Shown here: piece by piece, positions 17,741-25,667 of the stretch
Layout of the letters: each line of letters starts with the position of its first letter
How positions within the stretch are numbered: the first letter of the stretch is position 1
Source: Ancylobacter oerskovii
GTDB taxonomy: Bacteria; Pseudomonadota; Alphaproteobacteria; Rhizobiales; Xanthobacteraceae
DNA: 64,000 nt
NCBI RefSeq assembly: GCF_018390555.1
Contig: NZ_JAHBGB010000031.1
Location: 186,001-250,000 of the forward strand
Direction: 5' to 3'
Notes under the pieces: model-generated
Databases searched by the model: none
Seen by the model: only the letters and a program-made list of their open reading frames with translations
What the model was told of the DNA's origin: nothing
Translations under genes and position numbers: made by a program

Positions 17741-18301
17741 CTATTGCTTGCCGCCGGCCTCCGCATAGGCCTTCTGCAGCTTGTCGAGCTCCGGGCAGCC
17801 ATTCCGGCAGAAGATCTTCAAGGTGACGAGGTTCTCCTTCGCCTTGTCGAGCCTGCCGGTGGCGATGAACAATTCTCCTTGATATTCAATGGCCTGGCGA
17901 TGGGTGGGGTCGTAGTAGATCGCCTCGCGGTACCAGCGGTCGGCCTCGTCATAGCGCTTCAGCTGCCGCAGGCTGTAGCCCAGCAGGTTGAACACGTCGG
18001 CATGGCGCACCCGGGTGGCGAGACCGCCGAGCTCGGCGGCCGCTTTTTCGTAGTCCCCGGAATAGATTAGCGCGCGAATAGAGGCGAGATCCGGCAGCGC
18101 GTCGGAGGGCGGGGTGTCGACCGCCCCCGCCGTCGTCGCCGCCCCCAGAATCAGCGCGAGGACCCCCGCCCGGACGTGCCCGCCCCAGCCCCGCCGCGCG
18201 GTATGATGAGGTGTACGATGAGGCCGAATGCCGGGCCAAGGCGTCCGATCAGTGCGGAACGCCCCCCGCTCGGCATCGACGGGCATGGCAGGACCGCTCA
18301 T
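17741..18301 (-). CDS. Tetratricopeptide-repeat protein, exported or membrane-anchored
   Basis: Up to 186 residues with a hydrophobic signal-like segment (VRAGVLALILGAATTAGA, residues about 42-60) and two to three TPR units (ADVFNLLGYSLRQLKRYDEA, then EAIYYDPTHRQAIEYQGELF). Two cysteines near the C-terminus flank FCRNGC. The ATG at 18301 overlaps the stop of the ABC ATPase gene by 4 nt, and that coupling decides the start; the 40 polar residues before the hydrophobic segment make a shorter form possible. It is the last gene of the desulfinase/importer operon. Such exported TPR proteins of unknown role often close transport operons. Function unknown. Confidence 0.78.
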   Translation of the reverse strand: MSGPAMPVDAERGAFRTDRTPWPGIRPHRTPHHTARRGWGGHVRAGVLALILGAATTAGAVDTPPSDALPDLASIRALIYSGDYEKAAAELGGLATRVRHADVFNLLGYSLRQLKRYDEADRWYREAIYYDPTHRQAIEYQGELFIATGRLDKAKENLVTLKIFCRNGCPELDKLQKAYAEAGGKQ

Positions 18302-19074
18302 GCCGCCGCCACATGCACGGCGTAGTCGCCCATTTCGCGCAGGATCTCCCGCTTGATCCCCGCAAAGGCGGGGCTGCCGCGATCGCGCGGATGCGGCAGG
18401 TCGACGGCGATCTCCTTCACGATGCGGCCGGGATTGGCGGTCATCACCAGCACCCGGTCGCTGAGATAGATCGCCTCGTCGACGTCATGGGTGACGAGGA
18501 TCATGGTGGTCTTCTCCACCCGCCAGATGCTGAGCAGTTCCTCCTGCAGCCGCAGCCGCGTCAGCGCGTCGAGGGCGCCGAGCGGTTCGTCGAGCAAGAG
18601 GATCTCCGGCCGGCCGACCAGGCCGCGGGCGATGGCGGCGCGCTGCGCCATGCCGCCGGACAGCTGGTAGGGATAGACCTTCTCGAAGCCGCGCAGCCCG
18701 ACCAGCGCGATGTGCTCGGCGATGGTGCGCTTCTTCTCCTCGGCGGAGAGGCCGGCATTCTCCAGCCCGAGGCCGATATTCTGCTCCAGCGTCAGCCAGG
18801 GAAGCAGGCGATGGTCCTGGAAGACGATGCCGCGGTCGAGGCTGGTGCCGCGCACCGGTTCGCCATGCAGGCGAATGCTGCCGGAATAGTCGTCGTCGAG
18901 CCCGACGATGAGCCGCAATATGGTCGACTTGCCGCAGCCCGACGGCCCGACGATCGACACGAACTCGCCGGCGGCGACGTCGATGTCGATATGGTCGAGG
19001 ATCTTCAGCGGGCGACCGTCGACGTCGTAGTGCTTCTCGACGCCGCGGATTTCGAGATTGCCGCGTTGGGTCAT
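18298..19074 (-). CDS. Sulfonate/nitrate-type ABC importer ATPase (SsuB/TauB-like)
   Basis: A 258-residue ATPase. Walker A is GPSGCGKST (43-51), the signature is LSGGMAQRAAIARGL, Walker B is ILLLDEPLGALDALT and the switch is LVTHDVDEAIYLSDRV, all typical of the SsuB/TauB/NrtD group. VFQDHRLLPWLTLEQNI is the Q-loop region. The ATG overlaps the upstream desulfinase-like gene stop by 4 nt. It serves the permease at 21592-22437 and binding protein at 22509-23618, with the two desulfinase-like genes placed between components. The import of a sulfonate or sulfinate is the natural reading. Confidence 0.92.
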   Translation of the reverse strand: MTQRGNLEIRGVEKHYDVDGRPLKILDHIDIDVAAGEFVSIVGPSGCGKSTILRLIVGLDDDYSGSIRLHGEPVRGTSLDRGIVFQDHRLLPWLTLEQNIGLGLENAGLSAEEKKRTIAEHIALVGLRGFEKVYPYQLSGGMAQRAAIARGLVGRPEILLLDEPLGALDALTRLRLQEELLSIWRVEKTTMILVTHDVDEAIYLSDRVLVMTANPGRIVKEIAVDLPHPRDRGSPAFAGIKREILREMGDYAVHVAAA

Positions 19075-20150
19075 GAGGACAGGGACTCCAGGGCTTCGTC
19101 GAGATAGGAGGCGTCGGCCCAGGCGCGGCTGTCGAAATCGCGGCTGATGTAGCCGTGCTCGACGAGGAAGCGCTTCTGCAGGTCGATGCCGGCGAGCTTG
19201 CGCGGCGTCAGCGCCGGCAGGAAATCGGTGCCGGCGATGGCCGCCGCCGTATCGGCGACGTTCGGGTGATAGGTGACGCGGTGCAGGATCGCCGCGCCGG
19301 CCTCGCGATTGGCGTCGAGCCAGCGCGCCGCCCGCACCGCCGCCCGCAGGAAGGCGACGACGATGTCGCGGTTGGCCTTGGCGAAATCGGTGTTCACGGT
19401 AAGTGCATAGGGGCTGTTGGAGACCTGCAGCGACCAGTCGGGATGGCGGGAGAAATCCTCCACCTGCTTGAACCTGCCGGTCCGCTCCAGCCCCAGCGCC
19501 CGGCCATGGCTGGCGAAGATGGCGTCGACCTCGCCGGCTTCCAGCGCCCGCGCCTCCGGCGTGAAGACGAGGTCGCCGCGCCGCTTCGCCCACAGCGCCG
19601 AGGGACGCGACGCCTCTCCGAAGCCGCGGTCCTCATTGGCGATATCGTCGATCTCGACATCCGCTCGGGACAGGCCGGCCAATGCCAGCGCCTTCAGGAT
19701 GCCCTGCTCGGAGGTGGCCCGCCACCAGTCGATCTTGGCCGGGTTGGCGCTCTTCGACAGGCCGAAGCGCCGCCCCTTCAGCGCCGCGACGCTGCGGGCG
19801 GCATCGTCGGCCCGCACCACGATGGTGCCGCCGTGATGGGTTTCGGTGAGCCCGACCAGCGTGGTGTCGACATTGTCGGCCTTCGCCCAGATGGAGGGGA
19901 TGTTGCCGCCGTCGCGGAACAGATGCGCGAAGCGATGGCTGAAATGCGGGAGATAGCCCTGCTCGACGGGGAGCGCGCGCAGATAGGACAGCGAGGCGCC
20001 GACCCGGCGCAGCTCTTCCTCGATCCAGCCGAACTCCTGCGCGACATTGGACGCCACGAAGGTGGGGCAGATGGTGTACCAGGCCTCGCGGGCGCCGACG
20101 GTGATCGGGGCGAGCGCGGACGGGGTGGGGCGTTCGAGAAGATCGACCAT
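19071..20150 (-). CDS. DszB-like sulfinate desulfinase candidate 1 (binding-protein fold, no signal peptide)
   Basis: A 359-residue protein that automated annotation would likely call an ABC substrate-binding protein (NMT1/SsuA fold). It has no signal peptide, unlike the real binding protein of this operon. C28 (YTICPTFVASN), H69 and R79 (HFSHRFAHLFRDGG) and G82 fall where DszB of Rhodococcus has C27, H60, R70 and G73; the H-to-R and H-to-G distances (10 and 13) are identical. From memory, similarity continues to the C-terminus (KGRRFGLS against AGRRIGVS). DszB hydrolyses an aryl sulfinate to sulfite. The start is taken at 20150 (GGGGA upstream); an ATG at 20168 touching the previous stop is an alternative. 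The substrate is unknown. Confidence 0.72.
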   Translation of the reverse strand: MVDLLERPTPSALAPITVGAREAWYTICPTFVASNVAQEFGWIEEELRRVGASLSYLRALPVEQGYLPHFSHRFAHLFRDGGNIPSIWAKADNVDTTLVGLTETHHGGTIVVRADDAARSVAALKGRRFGLSKSANPAKIDWWRATSEQGILKALALAGLSRADVEIDDIANEDRGFGEASRPSALWAKRRGDLVFTPEARALEAGEVDAIFASHGRALGLERTGRFKQVEDFSRHPDWSLQVSNSPYALTVNTDFAKANRDIVVAFLRAAVRAARWLDANREAGAAILHRVTYHPNVADTAAAIAGTDFLPALTPRKLAGIDLQKRFLVEHGYISRDFDSRAWADASYLDEALESLSS

Positions 20151-20167
20151 GGTTTCCGTTCCCCGCA

Positions 20168-21253
20168 TCAGCCGCGCCGCAGCGAGGCAGAGGCCTCTTC
20201 CAGATAGGACGCATCCGCCCATTCATTCACGTCGACATCATTGGCGATGTAGCCGTGCGCGCGCAGGAAATCGGTCTCGAGCCGCAGGCCGGCGAGGTTC
20301 TGCGCCGACAGGTTCGGGATGAGGTCGTAGTCCGGCAGCGTGCGGGCGACGGCGTCGCGGTCGGCATAGATGGTGGTGCGGTAGAAGATGTCGGCCGCCG
20401 CCTCGGGATGGGCGTTGATCCAGCGCCCGGCGCGGATCGACGCACGCAGCCACGCCACCACGATATCGCGGTTCGCCTCGGCGAATTCGCGGCTCACGGT
20501 GAGGGTGCGCGGGGCGTTGGCGATGCGCAGCGTCCAATCGGGATAGCGGTCGAGATCCTCGATGACGCGGAAGCGGCCGGTCTGCGTCAGGCGGACATCG
20601 ACGCCGATGGAGTAGTCGTAGATGGCGTCGATGGTGCCGGCGTCGAGCGCGCGGGCTTCCAGCGTCAGCTCGTCCTGCCGCGAGGCGCGACGCTGCGCCC
20701 AGATGCCCGCGGGGGTCTCGGCCAGGCTTTCGGCATGGGCGTCGGCGTCCTCGATATCGACGATCTCGACATCGTTGCGGCCAAGGCCGTGCAGGGCGAG
20801 GGCGGCGAGGATGCCATGCTCGCCGGTGGCGCGGCGATGATCGATCTTCTCGTTGCGCAGGCTCCTGTAGAGGCCGAAGCGGCGGCCCTTGAGGTCCTCG
20901 ACGCGGTGAATGTCGGAATCGGTGCGCACCAGCACCTTGCCGGCCGGCTGCGCCTGGGTGAGGCCGAGCAGCACGGTGGGCCGCAGATCGGCCTTCGACC
21001 AGATGGCCGGGCTGTTGCCGCCGTCGCGGATGAGGCGGTCGGAATCGTGATTGTAGTGAGCCGGCCAGGCGACATCGGAGGCCGCCGAGCGCAGATAGGT
21101 GGGCTTCGCCCCGACGCGGGCGAGCTCGTCATGGATCCAGCCGAGCTCCAGCGCCACGTTGGACGCCACCAGCACCGGGCAGATGGTGTAGATGAGCTCG
21201 CGCAGCACCGGGGTGGCGTTGGCCTCTATCGAACGGTCGACGGCGATGGTCAT
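20168..21253 (-). CDS. DszB-like sulfinate desulfinase candidate 2 (paralogue)
   Basis: A 361-residue paralogue of the next gene, also without a signal peptide. The same catalytic set is present: C25 (YTICPVLVASN), H66 and R76 (HYNHDSDRLIRDGG) and G79. EDLKGRRFGLYRSL, RATGEHGILAALALHG and WADASYLEEA align with the sister protein. Two copies in tandem suggest different substrates or a heteromer. It begins at 21253; upstream is a 338-nt gap packed with palindromes. The stop overlaps the alternative start of the sister gene by one base. Assignment as a desulfinase rests on the conserved Cys/His/Arg/Gly set and full-length similarity recalled from DszB. A cytoplasmic ligand-sensing protein is the main alternative. 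Confidence 0.72.
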   Translation of the reverse strand: MTIAVDRSIEANATPVLRELIYTICPVLVASNVALELGWIHDELARVGAKPTYLRSAASDVAWPAHYNHDSDRLIRDGGNSPAIWSKADLRPTVLLGLTQAQPAGKVLVRTDSDIHRVEDLKGRRFGLYRSLRNEKIDHRRATGEHGILAALALHGLGRNDVEIVDIEDADAHAESLAETPAGIWAQRRASRQDELTLEARALDAGTIDAIYDYSIGVDVRLTQTGRFRVIEDLDRYPDWTLRIANAPRTLTVSREFAEANRDIVVAWLRASIRAGRWINAHPEAAADIFYRTTIYADRDAVARTLPDYDLIPNLSAQNLAGLRLETDFLRAHGYIANDVDVNEWADASYLEEASASLRRG

Positions 21254-21308
21254 GGCGGGGATCCTGAATGGGTGGGAGGAATGTTCGACGGTCGGGAGCC
21301 GCGCCGCC

Positions 21309-21429
21309 CCCTCACCCCACCCCTCTCCCCGACGGGGAGAGGGAGAAGAAGGGGGACGGTCGGCAGGCAGGGCGACGAACCACCGTGAGAGCCTCCCTCT
21401 CCCCGACGGGGAGAGGGCTGGGGTGAGGG
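21309..21429. repeat. Inverted pair of the dispersed palindromic repeat (copies 2 and 3)
   Basis: Two 35-nt units, 21309-21343 and 21395-21429, are inverted copies of each other (33 of 35 positions). Each contains the 23-nt palindrome also found at 372-394. The pair is separated by 51 nt and can fold into a long cruciform or RNA hairpin. It fills the gap between the permease gene and the desulfinase pair, so it may set differential expression within the operon. Confidence 0.8.
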
Positions 21430-21489
21430 GTCTTCGACGCCTCCCAATGGCGTCTCCCCTCACCGACCCGCTGCGCGGGCCACCTCTCC

Positions 21490-21553
21490 GTCGAAACCGG
21501 ATGTTTCCGGTTTCGACCTTGCCGGAACCGAACCCGGCAACAGCCGGGTTCGG
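21490..21553. repeat. Two adjacent perfect hairpins in the same gap
   Basis: The first hairpin is 21490-21501 against 21506-21517 (12-bp arms, 4-nt loop). The second is 21528-21538 against 21543-21553 (11-bp arms, 4-nt loop). Neither has a T tract on either strand. With the inverted pair next to it they make 21254-21591 an almost purely structural non-coding segment; I see no gene in it. Confidence 0.75.
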
Positions 21554-21591
21554 GCGGGGAGAGGATAAGTAAGAAGGGCGTGTGCCTTCCC

Positions 21592-22437
21592 TCACCCCTC
21601 GAAGCCCTGCTTCCAGCGCAGCACGAAGCGTTGCAGCCAGAGCATCAGCCGGTCGATGGCGAAGCCGACGAGGCCGATGATCACCATGCAGACGATGAGC
21701 TGGTCGGTGATGAGCAGGTTCTGGGCGCGGAAGATCAGGTAGCCGAGGCCCTCCTGCCCGCTCAAGCCTTCCGCCGTGACCACCAGCGCCCAGGCGACGC
21801 CGGCGGCGTAACGCAGGCTGACCATGATGCTGGGCACCGCGCTCGGGATCACCACCCGGCGGATCAGCTGCGAGCGGGTCAGCGTCAGCACCTTGGCGAG
21901 CTCGATATGGCTCTTCTCGACGTTGCGGATGCCCTGCAGCGTGTTGAGGAACACCGGGAAGAACACCGACTTGGCGATGACCAGGATCTGCGCGGGAGCG
22001 CCGAGGCCGAGCCACAGCACAATGAGCGGCAGCCAGGCGACGCCGGGGATGTGGCGGATGCTGTCGAAGGTCGGCCCGAAGAAGCGCTCGACATTCGAGG
22101 ACAGCCCCGCCGCCACGCCGAGCACCACCGCGGCGATCGAGCCATAGACGAAGGCCTGGCTGACGATGTTGATCGAGCGCAGGAAATCGACATGCAGCGA
22201 CTGGCGCGTGACCATGGCGACGAAGGCCTCGACCGTGGCGATCGGCGAGGGCAGGAACACCGCCGGCACCAGCACGTAATAGGTCGCCAGCGACCAGACG
22301 GCCAGCAGCCCGAGCGGCAGCACGGCGCCGATGTAGCGGCGCCCGGAGGCAGGACGGCGCGCCGCGCGGGTCGGGGACGGTGCCCGCGCCCCGGCCAGCG
22401 GGCGGACGGCGAAGGTGGAGTTGGTTGCGTCGGTCAT
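21592..22437 (-). CDS. Sulfonate/nitrate-type ABC importer permease (SsuC/TauC-like)
   Basis: A 281-residue inner-membrane permease with six hydrophobic segments after a 35-residue cytoplasmic leader. The binding-protein-dependent loop is IELAKVLTLTRSQLIRRVVIPSA, shown here in part as AKVLTLTRSQLIRRVVIPSA. SIRHIPGVAWLPLIVLWLGL is strongly typical of SsuC/TauC/NrtB permeases. The ATG at 22437 is 71 nt after the binding-protein stop. It works with the ATPase at 18298-19074. The ligand is probably an organosulfonate or related oxyanion judging from family and context. Confidence 0.92.
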   Translation of the reverse strand: MTDATNSTFAVRPLAGARAPSPTRAARRPASGRRYIGAVLPLGLLAVWSLATYYVLVPAVFLPSPIATVEAFVAMVTRQSLHVDFLRSINIVSQAFVYGSIAAVVLGVAAGLSSNVERFFGPTFDSIRHIPGVAWLPLIVLWLGLGAPAQILVIAKSVFFPVFLNTLQGIRNVEKSHIELAKVLTLTRSQLIRRVVIPSAVPSIMVSLRYAAGVAWALVVTAEGLSGQEGLGYLIFRAQNLLITDQLIVCMVIIGLVGFAIDRLMLWLQRFVLRWKQGFEG

Positions 22438-22508
22438 GATGCCGGCTCGCCTCTGGCGGCCGTCCCGGCGCGGGCACGCGGCCCCCGCCGGGACGGATCC
22501 GCGCTGTG

Positions 22509-23618
22509 TCAGTAGATGGAGTACGGACCGCCCTTGAAGAACTTGCCGTCCACGAAGGCGGTGATGTCCTGCTGGCTCAGCTTGCGGTCGGTGAACACGT
22601 CGTCGCCATGGGCGATGTACCAGTCCTGGAACTCGCTGATGGCGTGGCGGACATTGTCGGCCGAGGTGTCGCCGGCGATGAACTCGTAGCCCGAGGGATC
22701 GACGATCTGGAACTTCGCGATCTCCAGCGGCACGCGGGTGCCCTTGGAGATGATCTGCGCCGCCTCGTCCACATTGGCCTGGATCCAGGCGGTGGCGCGG
22801 CGATAGGAGATGAGGAACGCCTTCACCGCCTCGGGATATTTCTCGGCGAAATCGCGCATGGCGAAGAAGGAGACGCGGCCGGCGCCGTTCTCGTAGACGC
22901 CCTTCTCCACCGTGCGGCCGACGATCTTCACCTTGCCGGACAGATAGAGCGCGGCGCCGGAATTGTTGCCGATATGGGTGGCGAGGCCGTCCACCGCGCC
23001 GGATAGCAGCGCGGCGTTGCGGGCGCCGTTGTTCTCCACGCCCTCGTAGCGGATCTTGCCCTGCTTCAGGCGGGTGTCGAGCGGCAGGCCGGCGGCCTCG
23101 AAGGATTCGAACACCGAGGTGTAGGAGCAGCCGATGCGGTTGGAGCCGTAGACCTTGCCCTCCATGTCGGCGATGGAGTTGATCTCGTTATTGTCGGCGC
23201 GGGCCAGCAGCGGCGTGCGGTACTTGTTCGACGCCTCCGACACCCACACCACCACCGCGTCGAGGCCGTTGGCCCGGTGGGCGGTGGCGGGATAGAGCAT
23301 GCGCTGGGCGATGGCGATGGAGCCGCGGTTGAGGCCGGCGGATTCGGCGCCCGACAGCTCGGCGGCGCCGGAGGCGATCAGATTGACCTCCTTCACGCCG
23401 ACCTTGTCGAACTCCTCCTTGAAGATGCCCTTCTCCTGCGCCACCACCGACCAGGGGTTCAGCTGCAGGTTGATGAAGTCGAGCTGCTCCCCGGCGCTTG
23501 CCGGCGCCAGCGGGGCGGTGAGCGCCAGCGCGGCGGCAACCAGCGCCGCCCGGCCGAAATTCCTGCCAACGACCTTGCCGGGACCCCGCCCGACCGCCGC
23601 ATCCGACACGTTTTCCAC
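22509..23618 (-). CDS. SsuA/NMT1-type periplasmic binding protein
   Basis: A 369-residue binding protein with a real signal peptide (basic start, then LVAAALALTAPLAPASAG; cleavage near residue 43). The mature part starts LDFINLQLNPWSVVAQEKG, typical of the NMT1/SsuA/TauA group. The start is a GTG at 23618, chosen for the GGAGAC box just upstream; another GTG lies three codons in. It is the periplasmic partner of the permease and ATPase in the operon. This true exported binding protein makes the two leaderless homologues downstream stand out. The ligand is unknown; the organosulfur context suggests a sulfonate or sulfinate. Confidence 0.9.
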   Translation of the reverse strand: MENVSDAAVGRGPGKVVGRNFGRAALVAAALALTAPLAPASAGEQLDFINLQLNPWSVVAQEKGIFKEEFDKVGVKEVNLIASGAAELSGAESAGLNRGSIAIAQRMLYPATAHRANGLDAVVVWVSEASNKYRTPLLARADNNEINSIADMEGKVYGSNRIGCSYTSVFESFEAAGLPLDTRLKQGKIRYEGVENNGARNAALLSGAVDGLATHIGNNSGAALYLSGKVKIVGRTVEKGVYENGAGRVSFFAMRDFAEKYPEAVKAFLISYRRATAWIQANVDEAAQIISKGTRVPLEIAKFQIVDPSGYEFIAGDTSADNVRHAISEFQDWYIAHGDDVFTDRKLSQQDITAFVDGKFFKGGPYSIY

Positions 23619-23774
23619 GTCCGTCTCCGTATTGAAACATCAGATCAACGATGATGACCTGACGTTACGCAGAACGGACGCAAGCGAGAACGCGTCTTTA
23701 TCCAATGTCTCCGACGGATACGGAAATTTATACTCAATAATATGGGACGGATGGATATATATTCCGGCCACTCA

Positions 23775-23826
23775 GGGTAGATTTTCGTGAAAACAAGTAC
23801 CTGCCCGTGAAAGTAAGAATCTACCC
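23775..23826. repeat. Tandem and inverted repeats resembling an IS21-type element end
   Basis: Two 20-nt units in tandem (23786-23805 and 23806-23825, 15 of 20 identical, each starting CGTGAAA) are bracketed by 9-nt inverted repeats (23775-23783 against 23818-23826). Multiple roughly 20-nt terminal repeats are typical of IS21-family ends. No transposase gene is present, so this would be a remnant or solo end. The rest of 23619-23874 is unusually AT-rich for the window and probably carries the importer promoter. Confidence 0.45.
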
Positions 23827-23874
23827 TTGCGGGATGCGGCGCGAGCCGCGCCCCTGCCGGCAGGCGGCGGCGTC

Positions 23875-24894
23875 CTAGGGGGCGCCGGCGAGTTCCGCGA
23901 CCGGCTCGGCCTCGAGGCCGGCGGCGGCGGCGATGAGCTCGAAGGAGCGCAGGCGCAGGGCGTGCTCATAGACATCCGAGACGACGATGAGCTCATCCGC
24001 GCCGGTCTCGGCGACCAGCGCCTCGAGGCCGGCGCGCACCGTCTCCGGCGAGCCGACGATGGAGCGGGCCAGCATGCGCATCGCCTGCGCCTTCTCCATC
24101 GGCGACCAGTACGTCTCGATGTCGTCGATCGGCGGCCGGCTGAGGCCGCGCGCGCCGCGGAAGATGTCGGCGAAGGACATTTGCTGCGTGGTCGCCAGCC
24201 GGCGCGCCTCGGCGTCGGTGGGGGCGGCGATGACATTGACGCCGACCATCGCATAGGGACGGTCGAGCTGCGCCGAGGGCTTGAAGCGCTCGCGGTAGAT
24301 GTCGAGCGCGGAGAGCAGCATTTCCGGCGCGAAATGCGAGGCGAAGGCATAGGGCAGGCCGAGCTCGGCGGCGAGCATGGCGCCGAAATTGCTGGAGCCG
24401 AGGATCCAGAGCGGCACCTCGGTGCCCGCCGCCGGCACCGCCTGGATGCGCTGGCCGGGCACGGTCGGCGCCAGGAAGGCCTGCAGCTCCAGCACGTCCT
24501 GCGGGAAGTTCTCGGCGGATTCATTGGTGCGGCGCAGGGCGCGCAACGTCGTCTGGTCGGTGCCCGGCGCCCGGCCGAGCCCGAGATCGACGCGGCCGGG
24601 GAACAGCCGCGCCAGCGTGCCGAACTGCTCGGCGATCACATAGGGCGAATGGTTGGGCAGCATGATGCCGCCGGCGCCCACCCGGATGCGCGACGCGCCG
24701 GCGGCGATGTGGGCGAGCACCACCGAGGTCGCGGCGCTGGCGATGCCCGGCATGTTGTGATGCTCGGCCACCCAGATGCGGTTGTAGCCCCAGTGCTCGG
24801 CGTGGCCCGCCAGGTCGCGGGCGTTGTCGAGCGCGCCCCGCGCATCGGTCGCCTCGGTGATGCGGACGAGGTCGAGAATGGACAATGGCGTCAT
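23875..24894 (-). CDS. Luciferase-like flavin monooxygenase, group 1 (MsnO8/YhbW family)
   Basis: A 339-residue TIM-barrel oxidoreductase of the bacterial luciferase group. The start SILDLVRI, then [40 protein letters not shown] and [12 protein letters not shown] are the MsnO8/YhbW (group 1) pattern, including the non-prolyl turn region. It uses reduced FMN and oxygen to oxidise a small substrate; family members are linked to methanesulfonate-type or thioether metabolism, but the reaction here is unknown. The ATG at 24894 follows GGGGAG. A TetR gene is divergent, and two operator palindromes lie between them. It leads the sulfur-like cluster on this strand. Confidence 0.9.
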   Translation of the reverse strand: MTPLSILDLVRITEATDARGALDNARDLAGHAEHWGYNRIWVAEHHNMPGIASAATSVVLAHIAAGASRIRVGAGGIMLPNHSPYVIAEQFGTLARLFPGRVDLGLGRAPGTDQTTLRALRRTNESAENFPQDVLELQAFLAPTVPGQRIQAVPAAGTEVPLWILGSSNFGAMLAAELGLPYAFASHFAPEMLLSALDIYRERFKPSAQLDRPYAMVGVNVIAAPTDAEARRLATTQQMSFADIFRGARGLSRPPIDDIETYWSPMEKAQAMRMLARSIVGSPETVRAGLEALVAETGADELIVVSDVYEHALRLRSFELIAAAAGLEAEPVAELAGAP

Positions 24895-24969
24895 GGGTTG
24901 CTCCCCGAGAACCGACTGCGGACGGCAGAGCGCGACGCCCCTTGCCTTCCAGATCATGCCTTCCAAAAA

Positions 24970-24984
24970 CGGAGATTGCCTCCA
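24970..24984. promoter_or_regulatory. TetR-type operator, site 1
   Basis: An imperfect 15-nt palindrome, CGGAGATTGCCTCCA, identical at 12 of 15 positions to site 2 at 25002-25016. The centres are 32 nt apart, about three helical turns, so two dimers could bind one face. It lies between the monooxygenase and the TetR gene. Confidence 0.65.
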
Positions 24985-25001
24985 TTTACATGGATGCTAT
25001 A

Positions 25002-25016
25002 TGGAGACTGTCTCCA
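25002..25016. promoter_or_regulatory. TetR-type operator, site 2, overlapping a likely promoter
   Basis: A perfect 7-1-7 palindrome, TGGAGAC-T-GTCTCCA. A TATATG hexamer (24998-25003), 16 nt after TTGCCT (24976-24981), could be the -10 and -35 of the TetR gene, and both hexamers touch the operators. This fits autoregulation plus control of the divergent monooxygenase. Confidence 0.7.
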
Positions 25017-25049
25017 CATTCCGTCAACAGGGGCGAGCGGCGAAAGCGC

Positions 25050-25658
25050 ATGGATACCGATGTCGTGAGCGGCGAACCGTCCCGGCTGCGCGCCGATGCG
25101 CGGCGCAACCGTGAGCGCATCCTGCGCGCGGCGATGCGGCGCTTCGCGGCTGAGGGTATCGACGCCTCGCTCGACGACATCGCCCGCGAGGCGGAGGTCG
25201 GGGCGGGCACGCTCTACCGCCATTTCCCCTCCCGCGAGGCGCTGCTGGCCGCAGCGCTGCAGGACCGGCAGAAGGAGCTGCTGGCGCAGGCGCAGCAGGC
25301 GCGGGCGATCGCCGATTCCGGCGCCGCGCTCGGTGCCTGGCTCACGGCGCTGCAGGACTATCTGCGCAGCTTCAACGGCCTGCCGGCGCCGGTGCTGGCG
25401 GCGGTGAAGGAGCAGGAATCGCCGCTCTGCCTCTCCTGCAACGCGCTGGTGTCGCTGACCGACGAGTTCCTCCGCCGCGCGCAGCGGGACGGGCATGCCC
25501 GGCCGACGGTATCGGCGAACGAATTGTTCCTGAGCGCGCTGGGCCTCGCCTGGGTGCTGAACCGGGCGGAGGCCTGCGGCACCACGCGGCAGGCGCTGGA
25601 GAAGGTGCTGGCGCATGGCTATCTGGCGCCGGCCGGCGAAGGCGCCGCACCGGGCTGA
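25050..25658 (+). CDS. TetR-family regulator of the divergent monooxygenase
   Basis: A 202-residue repressor. The N-terminal helix-turn-helix covers residues about 14-60 (RRNRERILRAAMRRFAAEG, then IAREAEVGAGTLYRHFPSRE, the TetR pattern). The C-terminal part is a ligand-sensing helical domain with CLSCNALVS (two cysteines). The ATG at 25050 is chosen because the frame before it spans the operator region. It is divergent from the luciferase-like gene, and the two palindromes between them are its probable binding sites. The inducer is unknown. Confidence 0.9.
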   Translation: MDTDVVSGEPSRLRADARRNRERILRAAMRRFAAEGIDASLDDIAREAEVGAGTLYRHFPSREALLAAALQDRQKELLAQAQQARAIADSGAALGAWLTALQDYLRSFNGLPAPVLAAVKEQESPLCLSCNALVSLTDEFLRRAQRDGHARPTVSANELFLSALGLAWVLNRAEACGTTRQALEKVLAHGYLAPAGEGAAPG

Positions 25659-25667
25659 ACGCGGCGC

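Noticed and set aside
19071-21253. Plain ABC substrate-binding proteins
   Set aside because: No signal peptide in either, a true exported binding protein already in the operon, and a conserved DszB-type catalytic set. Not excluded completely, which is why the confidence is limited.
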